Source: JAIVJG01 sp964236735
Lineage (GTDB): Bacteria; Acidobacteriota; Blastocatellia; Pyrinomonadales; Pyrinomonadaceae
Direction: 5' to 3'
Assembly: GCA_964236735.1 (NCBI GenBank)
Contig: CAXSFM010000003.1
Location: forward strand, 309,445-373,444
Length of the DNA: 64,000 bases
Shown: positions 48,174 to 58,600 of the stretch, in pieces
Layout of the letters: each line of letters begins with the position of its first letter
How positions within the stretch are numbered: position 1 is the stretch's first letter
The notes under the pieces: generated by a model
What the model was told of the DNA's origin: nothing
The model's input: the letters and a program-made list of their open reading frames with translations, nothing else
Databases searched by the model: none
Position numbers and translations under genes: made by a program

Positions 48174-49208
48174 TTACTGGCTGTCGCCGCTCGGCGGAGC
48201 CGACATGTTCGGGCCGCCCTGAATGATGCCGCGATTGACGAGCACTTTGACTTCGACGCGGCGATTCTGCTGTCGTCCCTGCAAGTTGGTGTTGTCCGCC
48301 ACAGGGTTCGACTCGCCGTAGCCGTAAGGCGTGATGATGCGGCGCAGAGGGATCTGATGATTCTCGACGAGGTAGCGAATGACCGTGTCGGCGCGTCGCT
48401 GGCTGAGGCGTCGGTTGACCTCCGTGCTGCCGTCGGCGCTGGCGAAGCCGCTGACTTCGAGCACGTAACCCTTAGCCTGAAGAGCCTGCGTCGCGATGCT
48501 GTCAAGCTGCTGCTTGGAGTCCGGCAGCAGCACTGCGCTGCCCACTTTGAAAAGAATCGAAGTGTTGTTCTGCACCTGATAATCGTCGAGCGCGGAGATG
48601 CGTTCGTTCGTCGCGCCGACGCCGGCGACAGCGCGGTCAGCCGTATCCTGCGCGGCCTTCGCGCCGCCACGCGCGGCGTTCGAGACGGCGGCGAGTTCGT
48701 CCAACTGGCCTGAGAGGCGTTGCGAATTCTGCTCGACTTCGCCGATGCGGCCTTCCGCCGCGCCGACGCGATTCTCGACCGGCGTGACGTTCGCTTCGAC
48801 CGTGCGCGCCGTCCGCAAGTCGCTATCCTTGAATCGGATTTTATCGGCGACGAGATTGCCGGACGCATCGCCCGTGCCGTCAACTTCGAGGTTGAGGCCG
48901 CGCATGATGGCGGTCATGCCGTAGTTCGTGCCGCTGCGGAGAAAGCCGCCGTTCGTCTTGACGCTCGTGCGGTCGTTGAGCGCGACGGTGGTCTGCACGC
49001 CGTTGGCATCCTGCACGACGAAGGTATCCGTGTCGCGGCGTGTGACGACGCCCTTGAGCTTCATCTTCTGGCCGGAAGAGACGGTGCGCGAGTTGGCTGT
49101 GGTGTTGGTGGATGTCGTTGATGTCGTTCCCGTCTGTGCCGACGCGAGGCCGCACGTCAAGACGAGAGCGAATGCCAGCAAACTGATTTTCCTTGAAACG
49201 TGATTCAT
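48174..49208 (-). CDS. outer-membrane OmpA-like protein
   Basis: 344 aa. Signal peptide to about residue 24, a small beta-rich domain (~45-125, MKLKGVVTRRDTDTFVVQD, DUF5666-like OB fold), a helical coiled-coil linker with repeated Gln/Asp/Ala heptads (~130-220), and a C-terminal OmpA domain (FKVGSAVLLPDSKQQLDSIA; VSGFASADGSTEVNRRLSQRRADTVIRYL; NRRVEVKVLV) that would bind peptidoglycan. The gene between 48030 and 48173 is absent; that space holds only a leader. Confidence 0.88.
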   Translation of the reverse strand: MNHVSRKISLLAFALVLTCGLASAQTGTTSTTSTNTTANSRTVSSGQKMKLKGVVTRRDTDTFVVQDANGVQTTVALNDRTSVKTNGGFLRSGTNYGMTAIMRGLNLEVDGTGDASGNLVADKIRFKDSDLRTARTVEANVTPVENRVGAAEGRIGEVEQNSQRLSGQLDELAAVSNAARGGAKAAQDTADRAVAGVGATNERISALDDYQVQNNTSILFKVGSAVLLPDSKQQLDSIATQALQAKGYVLEVSGFASADGSTEVNRRLSQRRADTVIRYLVENHQIPLRRIITPYGYGESNPVADNTNLQGRQQNRRVEVKVLVNRGIIQGGPNMSAPPSGDSQ

Positions 49209-49558
49209 CTTTTCAATTCTCCATTTGCGAAAGTTGTCGGGAAGCTTTGCGCCAATGTTTCCGAGCCGACACTTGCGTTGAACTCTTTGCGCCGCACCGC
49301 GACTGCCAGTTCAACGACTGTCTCTGCATCTCAATGCGCCCTGCTTAATTCCCGCTCATCGGTTATCACCTGTTCAGCGAGGTGATCTGTTGTTTGATTA
49401 CTTGAATCGCCCGAATTTTAACGATGCGTGCGGGCAAGTCAAGACGCTGTGATGGAGAAAAGCGCGTTTTTGTTGCGTCAAACTTAAATATTACCGAATC
49501 GTCACTTGACCGCAACATTCTTCGCCGACATGAGACGCATTCAAGACGCCGCAAAAAC
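49209..49558. other. 350-bp gene-free stretch
   Basis: No supportable gene. The only structure is a weak hairpin, ATCACCT (49365-49371) with AGGTGAT (49380-49386). The region ends at the long hairpin at 49559. Confidence 0.6.
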
Positions 49559-49630
49559 GCAGAAGCCCGCACGAAGTCAGGGCATGAAGCCATGACGCTC
49601 TGTACGCCCTGACTTCGTGCGGGCTTCTGC
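49559..49630. repeat. long perfect hairpin (REP/MITE-like)
   Basis: Arms 49559-49583 and 49606-49630 are 25 bp and perfectly complementary around a 22-nt loop. The arm contains AGCCCGCACGAAGTCAGGGC. No T-run. It lies downstream of the carbonic anhydrase gene (minus strand). Confidence 0.9.
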
Positions 49631-49706
49631 AAGACAGTCGCACTCTATTGAACACTGCTCTAGACGATTGCATGGATGTTTGAGCGACCCGTGACGTGCA
49701 TCGTCT

Positions 49707-50351
49707 CTAACCAAGGGCACGAACCGCTTTTTCATAGGCCGCCGAAAGCTCATTCTGATTCGTCACGCAGATGTCGAGGTCGCGCAGCAGCCCGTCGCTG
49801 ACGCCGTACACCCAGCCGTGTATCGTCAACTCTTGCCCCTTGCCCCAGGCGTTCTGCACGACCGTCGTCTGGCTCACGTTCAAGACCTGCTCGATAACGT
49901 TCAACTCGCACAGCCTGTCCAGACGCTCCGCCTTATCATTGATTTTTGAGAGCAGCGTCTCGTGTGTGTGCATCACGTCCTGTACGTGGCGCAGCCAGTT
50001 ATCTATGAGGCCGAGTTGCAGATTTTCCGACGCCGCTTGCACGCCGCCGCAGCCGTAGTGCCCGCACACGATGACGTGTCTGACTCGCAGCACGTCCACC
50101 GCGTATTGCAGCACCGACAGGCAATTAAAATCCGTGTGGACGACAACGTTCGCGACGTTGCGATGGACGAAGAGTTCGCCCGCGCGCAGTCCGACGAGTT
50201 GCGTCGCCGGCACGCGACTGTCCGAGCAACCGATCCACAGGTAATGCGGAGACTGTTGCTGTGACAGGTGTTGGAAAAACTCCGGGTCACGAGCCTTAAT
50301 GCCTTCAGCCCACGCCCTGTTCTTCTCAAGCAGTTCTCTCAAGTTATCCAT
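49707..50351 (-). CDS. can: beta-class carbonic anhydrase
   Basis: Interconverts CO2 and bicarbonate in the cytoplasm. 214 aa. Zinc ligands C42 (with D44 and R46 in CSDSR), H98 and C101 (HYGCGG). The last part (HGWVYGVSDGLLRDLDI) is the family ending. ATG 50351 gives the normal N-terminus MDNLRELLEKNRAW; a start at 50417 would add 22 unrelated residues. Downstream of the phosphoesterase gene on the same strand but separated by a hairpin element. Confidence 0.95.
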   Translation of the reverse strand: MDNLRELLEKNRAWAEGIKARDPEFFQHLSQQQSPHYLWIGCSDSRVPATQLVGLRAGELFVHRNVANVVVHTDFNCLSVLQYAVDVLRVRHVIVCGHYGCGGVQAASENLQLGLIDNWLRHVQDVMHTHETLLSKINDKAERLDRLCELNVIEQVLNVSQTTVVQNAWGKGQELTIHGWVYGVSDGLLRDLDICVTNQNELSAAYEKAVRALG

Positions 50352-50413
50352 GACAGCAAATTGTAGCGACGGGTGACGCGAAAGCCTAGCGCTTTGTTCG
50401 TCCGCTGTGGGAA

Positions 50414-50481
50414 GCACGTCAACGAATCAGAGGCATGACTCAAGTGGCTTAAATTGCTATGCCTCTGATTCGTTGACGTGC
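50414..50481. repeat. long perfect hairpin between phosphoesterase and carbonic anhydrase genes
   Basis: Arms 50414-50436 and 50459-50481 are 23 bp, perfectly complementary, around a 22-nt loop. No T-run, so it is either a transcription-processing signal or a REP/MITE-like element. The arm length and loop resemble 49559-49630 although the sequence differs. Confidence 0.9.
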
Positions 50482-50495
50482 CTTATTTCAATTAC

Positions 50496-52061
<1,566 letters not shown>

Positions 52062-52294
52062 GATTTTGCTCCTTACGTTGTGAGTTAGTAAGTCGTTGTG
52101 TCTGAGATGCGCGCGAGGTCGGATGTGATGGCACGGGCCAAGCTACAAAAGCGTGATAGCCATCATCGCCGATGGGTGAACATACGCGCTTCACAGTGAT
52201 TTTTGCAACTCAAATTATGAGAGACACACGAGGCATTTGTGGCGCGTGGATTTTTGCGTCTCACTCGAAGCTGAGGCTGCGGCGTTGAGAAGCG

Positions 52295-53116
52295 TCAGAC
52301 ATCAAACATCTCGCTGATGTCTCCGAAGCTCACGGCCTCTTCGACGAACGTGAAGGTGCCGTGCGCCTGCATCTCGCGCGCTGCTCGCAGAATGGCTCCG
52401 AGCGCGGCGCGTGAGAGTGCGCTGCCGACGCTGATGCGCTTGACTCCAATCTCGGAGAGTTCCGACAGATTCAAATGCAAGCCTTGCAATCCCGCGATCA
52501 CGTTGACGGGGCGATCAACCGAGCTGACCAAAGAAGCGATGTCCTCTCTGCTCGTCAGACCCGGCGCATAGAGCACATCCGCGCCCGCTTCCTGATAAGC
52601 CTGGAGCCGCTTGATCGTGTCTTTGATGTCCTGCCGCCCGACGAGATAATTTTCCGCGCGCGCCGTCAAAGTGAAATCGTAGGGCAGCGCGTGCGCCGCA
52701 TCAGCCGCCGCACGGACGCGCTCGATTGCCAGATCAAGCTCATAGATCGGTTGCTCCTGCCGTGAGGTGGCATCTTCGATTGAGCCTCCAACGAGTCCCG
52801 TCGCGGCGGCGAGCCTGATGGTTTCCGCGACCGTCTCAGGACTATCGCCGAAACCGTTTTCGAGGTCGGCGCTGACGGGCAAATCGGTGGCCGACGCGAT
52901 CTCCGCGACGTGCGTCAACATCTCTGCGCGGCCAATCGTGTTGTCCCTCTGCCCGACGGAAAAGGCGTATCCCGCGCTCGTCGTCGCCAAAGCCTCGAAA
53001 CCGAGTTGCGCCAGCAGACGCGCCGTCCCGACATCCCACGGATTCGGAATGATAAACGCGCGCTCACGCTCATGCAGCGCGCGAAAGACGTTTCCCTTCT
53101 CAGCCTGAGTCAACAT
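52295..53116 (-). CDS. isocitrate lyase/PEP mutase superfamily enzyme
   Basis: 273 aa TIM-barrel enzyme. Motifs are NPWDVGTARLLAQLGFEALATTSAG, LPVSADLENGFGDSPETVAETI (the D-x-E/D-x-G metal loop), GLVGGSIEDAT and LTARAENYLVGRQD. The family acts on C-C or C-P bonds of small oxoacids, e.g. 2-methylisocitrate lyase or oxaloacetate decarboxylase; sequence alone does not settle which. The lyase-type KKCGH motif is absent, so isocitrate lyase proper is unlikely. Confidence 0.85.
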   Translation of the reverse strand: MLTQAEKGNVFRALHERERAFIIPNPWDVGTARLLAQLGFEALATTSAGYAFSVGQRDNTIGRAEMLTHVAEIASATDLPVSADLENGFGDSPETVAETIRLAAATGLVGGSIEDATSRQEQPIYELDLAIERVRAAADAAHALPYDFTLTARAENYLVGRQDIKDTIKRLQAYQEAGADVLYAPGLTSREDIASLVSSVDRPVNVIAGLQGLHLNLSELSEIGVKRISVGSALSRAALGAILRAAREMQAHGTFTFVEEAVSFGDISEMFDV

Positions 53117-53254
53117 TCAAAGCCTCGTGTCAGAGAGTGTGATGTGGAGTTTGTCATTCGATGCTCGATTTAACCGGCGAGCCATCAACGTCAGAAGATA
53201 AGCGACTTGCTGATGGCGAGTCTGTTTGAACGAGTAGTTAGACGGTGCGAGCTA

Positions 53255-53590
53255 TTATCTCATCTTTGGAAAATAATAAAATCCAATGGCAACTACGATT
53301 GCTGGAATGACTACCGCAAATGGACTCCACAAGCCTACTTTCATTAACGCCAGTTGACAGATTATCACCGCCAACGTGTAAAGGAGTACGCCCCATTTCC
53401 GCATCTTCCACATTCCGATAAAGCAGACGAACCCGATCAGAGCGTTAACAACGAAGTAGAGTGTAAACAATGAGCCGAACGATCTAACCATCGGCGAGAA
53501 CGCCATTGGGATTGAAGCTACTGCGCCTATCAAACCAAGAATACAAATTATAGTGATAGCGGTTGGTCTGGTGCTGTTTTGATTATCCAT
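53255..53590 (-). CDS. small four-helix membrane protein
   Basis: 111 aa. Four hydrophobic segments (AITIICILGLIGAVASIPMAF; LFTLYFVVNALIGFVCFIGMW; GVLLYTLAVIICQLALMKVG; VVIPAIVVAIGFYYF). Lower GC than its surroundings. No family recognised. Its promoter must lie in the gene-free 53591-53850. Confidence 0.6.
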   Translation of the reverse strand: MDNQNSTRPTAITIICILGLIGAVASIPMAFSPMVRSFGSLFTLYFVVNALIGFVCFIGMWKMRKWGVLLYTLAVIICQLALMKVGLWSPFAVVIPAIVVAIGFYYFPKMR

Positions 53591-53632
53591 GACTTTTACA
53601 TGCTCCTTATCCTCTAACGCGAGGAAGCATTA

Positions 53633-53674
53633 CGCGCCGTGCGGCATGACGATTAAGTCGTGCCGCACGGCGCG
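53633..53674. repeat. stem-loop upstream of the small membrane protein gene
   Basis: 18-bp stem with one G-T pair (53633-53650 with 53657-53674) and a GATTAA loop. No T-run. A second, weaker stem-loop is at 53709-53734. This marks the end of ordinary chromosome before the phage-like segment. Confidence 0.8.
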
Positions 53675-53855
53675 CAGGAGGCTGTTGACAACTTGACCAT
53701 TTCCCGCCGCCGGTCAGATTGTAAACTGGCCGGCTTCGACAGGGCAGTAGCAATCTACAAATCGTGCGCGAGTTCGTCATGTAGCTCGGCGCGCTGAAGT
53801 GTGTCCGTGTTTCTTATCTTAATACGCGGACATGCCAAATCAAATGCTCTGGCAA

Positions 53856-53871
53856 CCCAAAACGTTTTAGG
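53856..53871. promoter_or_regulatory. palindromic site a, CCTAAAACGTTTTAGG type
   Basis: CCCAAAACGTTTTAGG with one mismatch from the other two sites (61237, 61930). It ends 15 nt before the ATG of the 585-aa gene and immediately ahead of its GGAGG, so a bound protein, or an RNA structure, would affect expression. Confidence 0.75.
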
Positions 53872-53886
53872 TTGGAGGAAAATTCG

Positions 53887-55629
53887 ATGTCTTACCCGCA
53901 ACGCATGGCTCGCTACAACCCGCCCGCTGCTCAACCGCCCGTGCCGAAGCGCATCGTCGAACGGTTCGACCCGGGCCGCCTCGCGCGCTACAACCCGCCC
54001 GCCGCAAACGTCGTCACAGACGCGCCGGTCGAGCAGGTTGACACGCCTCGCCGCCTCGCGCGCTACAACCCGCCCGCCGCCGCGCGGACGCCTGCCGGTG
54101 ACGAGAGATTGAGCGGCGACGGAGGTGCGGAACTCGGAGCGCGTCGGATGCCGAAGCCTCCCGCCATGCCCGCCGACGCTCACGCGCCCGCGCCGAACTC
54201 GGCATCTGACACCGTAGATGATCTCCTTCAAACGACGCCAGCGACGAGGCCGCGCTATGCCACCGGGACGCAGCTTGAGCGCGACGAGCAAACTCTGCGC
54301 GACCTTGAGACCTCTCCTGTGCGCGACGAGAACGGAGCGTTGAAGAGCGTCGGGCTAGGCGCGCTCAATGCGGGTGCTGCCGGCGCGCGTTCCGGCTCGC
54401 TCGGCTTCGCGCTCGGCTCCATGTTAGGCGGCGGCGCAAGCGCCCTGCTCGACAAATCTCGTGATGAAAAACTTCAACGTCAACAGGACATCATCACGCA
54501 ATCGCAACGAGTTTCCGATGATCGCGCGGCGGAGCATGACCGTCTCGCGCGCGATGCTTCTGTGGCCGCGACGAACCTTAAAAACACGCAGGCCGACGAC
54601 GTGCCGAAAAAACGGGACGAAGCCGACGCTAAAGCTGCCGCCTCTGCCGCTGCGGCACAGAAGCGCACCATCTTCTCGAATCTCAAACTTTTCAGGGGCA
54701 CGAAGCTTGACGCGAACAATCCGACGCATCTCGCGCTCTTGCAGCGCGCGGCTGATGCCGGAATTGAGGTTGACCCGGAGGCGTGGAATGACGACCGGAG
54801 CAACGTCGTGCCCGTCACGATCACCGACCCGAACGACCCTACTCGCACCCGCCAAATCTTCTGGAACAAGGTCACAGGCTCGGTCGCGGCGAACTTTCAA
54901 AAAGGCTATCAACAGCCCGTCAACGCATCGGGCATGACGACCACGCAAGAGCGCACGGACGCCGACCGCGACGCGGCGCGCGTCAATGCGGAGCGTCAAC
55001 GCGGCGTGCAAAACGCTCTGGCTCGTGCGCGCATCGGACAAGGTAATCAACGCCTCGATCTGGCTCGCGCCGCACAAGACAAGTCGCTCGACAAAGAGAC
55101 GCGCACGGAGGCGGCGGCTGCTGCCAAGCTGCGATCAGAGGCCGAACGCTGGCAAGAGGCCGCCAATGCCATCGGCTCCCGAACGAAATATAAAGACCCT
55201 GTGACGGGCGAAGAGAAGGAGAGCGGGAAGGCGCTCAATAAGCGCGACGAGTACGCGGCGCGCGCAGCCTCGCTGCGCCAGCAGTTGATGGACACGCACG
55301 GTTATATGTGGGCGTCTCCTGACGGGGCGGGCGGCCCGACGATGGGCGTCGAGCAGTTCAAGTCGCTCTTTCCGAACCTCGGCGGCAACTTCACGGGCGA
55401 GGCTCAACGTCTCGGCGTGACGATTTCCGACGCGGGCGCGATGCAAGGCCCCGTCCATCGTTCGCCGCTGCAACGTGCCGCTCCTGCGCGTTCCTCTGCC
55501 GCTCCTGCTTCGACTGGCGGCGGCGCACAGTTTGGCGAGGATGAGATTCGCGCCCGCGCTCGTGCGAAAGGTAAATCAGAAGATGCGGCGGTTGAGGCCG
55601 CGCGCCGCGCCGGTCTGTTGAGGCCATAA
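53887..55629 (+). CDS. phage-like accessory protein with ARYNPPAA repeats
   Basis: 580 aa. The first 60 residues carry three copies of the motif ARYNPPAA spaced ~25-30 residues (MARYNPPAA, LARYNPPAA, LARYNPPAA). The middle is Gly/Ala-rich (GALNAGAAGARSGSLGFALGSMLGGGASALL), then a long Arg/Gln/Glu/Ala coiled coil (~200-450), and the end is AQFGEDEIRARARAKGKSEDAAVEAARRAGLLRP, a short motif seen at C-termini of phage virion proteins. It has no signal peptide. It is 4 nt from the 1374-aa gene and would be cotranscribed. ATG 53887 has GGAGGA 7 nt ahead. Function unknown; a virion-internal or ejection protein is a guess. Confidence 0.65.
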   Translation: MSYPQRMARYNPPAAQPPVPKRIVERFDPGRLARYNPPAANVVTDAPVEQVDTPRRLARYNPPAAARTPAGDERLSGDGGAELGARRMPKPPAMPADAHAPAPNSASDTVDDLLQTTPATRPRYATGTQLERDEQTLRDLETSPVRDENGALKSVGLGALNAGAAGARSGSLGFALGSMLGGGASALLDKSRDEKLQRQQDIITQSQRVSDDRAAEHDRLARDASVAATNLKNTQADDVPKKRDEADAKAAASAAAAQKRTIFSNLKLFRGTKLDANNPTHLALLQRAADAGIEVDPEAWNDDRSNVVPVTITDPNDPTRTRQIFWNKVTGSVAANFQKGYQQPVNASGMTTTQERTDADRDAARVNAERQRGVQNALARARIGQGNQRLDLARAAQDKSLDKETRTEAAAAAKLRSEAERWQEAANAIGSRTKYKDPVTGEEKESGKALNKRDEYAARAASLRQQLMDTHGYMWASPDGAGGPTMGVEQFKSLFPNLGGNFTGEAQRLGVTISDAGAMQGPVHRSPLQRAAPARSSAAPASTGGGAQFGEDEIRARARAKGKSEDAAVEAARRAGLLRP

Positions 55630-55633
55630 CGCC

Positions 55634-58600
55634 ATGCCTGACGAACTTGACCATCTGCTCGATAGTGTCCCGTCGTCGTCTTCAACGATGACGCCACCAC
55701 GCGCGCCGCGTGCGGTTGCTGCTGCTACTGCTGCTCCGCGCGTCCGCGCCGCCGCTGCTCCCGCTGCGCTGTCGTCGGACTGGCGCACGCTCGAAGGCTT
55801 CGCCGAAGGGCAAGGCTTCCACGTCACCTCGACGACGGGCGGACGACACAACTCCGGCTCGGCGCACTACGCCGGGCGTGCTGTTGATGTCAGGACGCGC
55901 GACAAGACGCCCGAACAAATCGCCGCGCTCGATGAGTCGGCGCGCGCTGCGGGCTTTGTGGCGAGAGATGAGCGCACACGTCCGCCGGGACAAAGCGAGT
56001 GGTCGGGGCCGCACTATCATCTTGAGGCGCGTTCTGCTCCCGTTGGTGGCGCTGGCGATGATCTCGACAAAGTTCTCGATGCGGTTCCGACTGCCGTGCC
56101 TGCCGACGATCTCGACAAGCTGCTCGACACCGTGCCGCCTGTCCGAACTGCCGCCGATGACGACGTGGTGAGTACGCAGACTTCCGCACCTCGCTATCAA
56201 GCAAGCGCGCTGCCTTCTGATCCGCATTCTCTGCCGCGTCTTTCGCTGCCCGCTCAACCGAACCTTGAAACCTACGCAGGCCGACAACAACGTGACGCCA
56301 TCAACGCGCAAAGCTCGAACCCGGACGCGCGGCTCGTCCTCGACGTGCATCTGCCGCACGGCGCGCGCGATTGGTCGCAAGTGGATGATAAGGGCGCGGT
56401 GCGCGCGGGCGTGCTGCAATATGCACAGACGAATGACATCCCTGTTGGCTACACTTCCAAGTGGCTCGAACAGCACGCCGACATGCTGCACTTCACGCAG
56501 AACGGGAAACCTGTTCAGCCCGTAGATTTAATATATCCCGACAGTCCGCACTACGATGCGGAACGCCGCACACTTCGCGTTTCAACGTCGTTGCCAATCT
56601 TTAAGAAATTGAAAGACGATTTCATGGCGAGTCTTCCAGCCGCCGACAAGTTCGGAGAATGGCTGTATGGCAAAAGCGAAAGCGGCGGCGAGAAGATGCT
56701 CGACGTGGCCGTGCCAGTCGTTCACGGCGCGGCGAAAGTTGCTGATGTTGTGTCGCGTCCGCTCGCTGCCGTTGATGCGAACTTCTGGTCAAAGGTGAAC
56801 CGTCCCGGCCTCGTCAATAAGTTGGAAGCACTTTCTAATCCGCTCGATACACACGCGCTTGCTGCCGGTTATGACGCGCTCAAAGGTGAGACTCCATCGG
56901 ACGCGCACAACCCGATTGCCGAGGCGGTGCGAAACAATCCGACGTTGAAAGCGGCGGGCTTTGATTCCCTTGGGGCGGGCGTTACGGAGGCTCTGACCTC
57001 TCCGTCTAATCTCGTGCTGGCCGGCGCTGGCAAAGCCGGCGTGGAAGCTCTCAAGGGCACGCGCGCGGGCGCGCAACTGGCCGAAGCGATGGGCGGAGGC
57101 GTTCGTCTCACGGAATTCTTCAATCGAGGCGGACGAGTCTTAGACATCGAACGCGCGGCGACGACCGGCACGAAGGCTGCCGGTGCTGTTGCTGATGGCC
57201 TGCTCGTGACGCTCAAGGATGAGGCGGGCAACCTCTCGCACGTCAACACGGCGACGGGCGAAGTCAGCGAAGTAAAAACGCTGCCGCGCATCATGGGCAT
57301 GACAGTGCCCGAAGCATTGGAGAAGCATCCCAAGCTCGAAGAGTATGTGTCTCGCTCGCTCCAGAACGCACAAGAGCGCGCTGCATCATTCGAGGCCGAA
57401 GCAGGGCGCGCTGATCTGCCGGATGACTACAAAAAAACTCATGCTGTCCAAGCCGCCCGCGCACATGACGAAGCCGCATATCTGCGCGACGTGCAGGCCG
57501 CGATAGAAGCTCACCGTAACCCGTCGCCCGCGCCTGACGCGAACGCTTCCGGGTGGCAGAAGTTCCCGGCGGAGAGCGATTCGCTGAACGTGCCGCGCGC
57601 CTCCATGCCGCAGATCAAGAGCGAGCATCGCGGCGCGATGGTGCAGTTCTTCAAAGGTCGCGGCATCACGCACCAGCTCGAAGAGGTCGCGCCCGACACT
57701 CTGCGCCCCTCGCAGGCCGAATTCTCGCCGGAGAAGGTGGACAAGGCGCGCGGCTTTGAAGGCACGCCCCGGCGCATTCTCGTGAGCGCGGATAACTATG
57801 TGGTGGACGGCCATCATCAATGGCTCGCTTCACTCGTTGACGCGCCCGACAAACCGATCCCGGCGATTCGACTCGACGCGCCCGCTCATCAACTGTTGAT
57901 CGAGGCGGCGCGCTTCCCTTCTTCGGGCGTAGATGAAGCCAGCATTACGGCTGCTGCAAGTTCTCCCGTTGACGCTGCCGCATCATCGCCGCCGCTCCAT
58001 GAATTCCTCTCTGACCTGTCGGGCAATTCTTCGACGGCTGCCGCGCCTCCGCGCACGCTTCGTAGCGTGGCGGCGACTGTCGGGCGCACGACCTCCGACG
58101 TTATCAATCTGCCGAAGAGCCTCAAGTCCACGCTCGCTTTGCACGGACCCTTCCGTCAGGGCATCCCTCAAGTGTTGGCTCATCCCACATTCTTGAAAGA
58201 TGCTCTCAAGACGGAAGTGCGCGCCTTCGCTTCTGAGGAAGCGTCGCAAGCGTTCGCGCGCGAGATTATTTTGAGGCCGGACTTCAAGGTGATGCAGGAG
58301 TCGGGGCTGTTCCTGCCGTCCACGCGCGATCTGGAGTTCGGCGGCCATGCTCCCGTCTCGATGAGAGAGGAACGGTTCGCCTCTCGGCTCGCGGATTCAA
58401 CGCCGGGCTTGCGTCGCATCGTGCGCCCGTCGGAACGCGCATATCATTCAGCGATGGACTCGATTCGCGTTAATGCGTGGGACAACTACACGCGCGATCT
58501 GGCGAGCAATCCGAACGTGACTCGCGAGACTTACAAGGCTGTCGCCGATCTCGTGAATATGACGACCGGACGCGGGACGTTTCCCTTGCTCGACCGCTCG

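Noticed and set aside
53887..54100. CRISPR-like or tandem DNA repeat at the ARYNPPAA motifs
   Set aside because: The repeats are coding, few and unevenly spaced, with spacers that are part of the protein. No cas genes are present.
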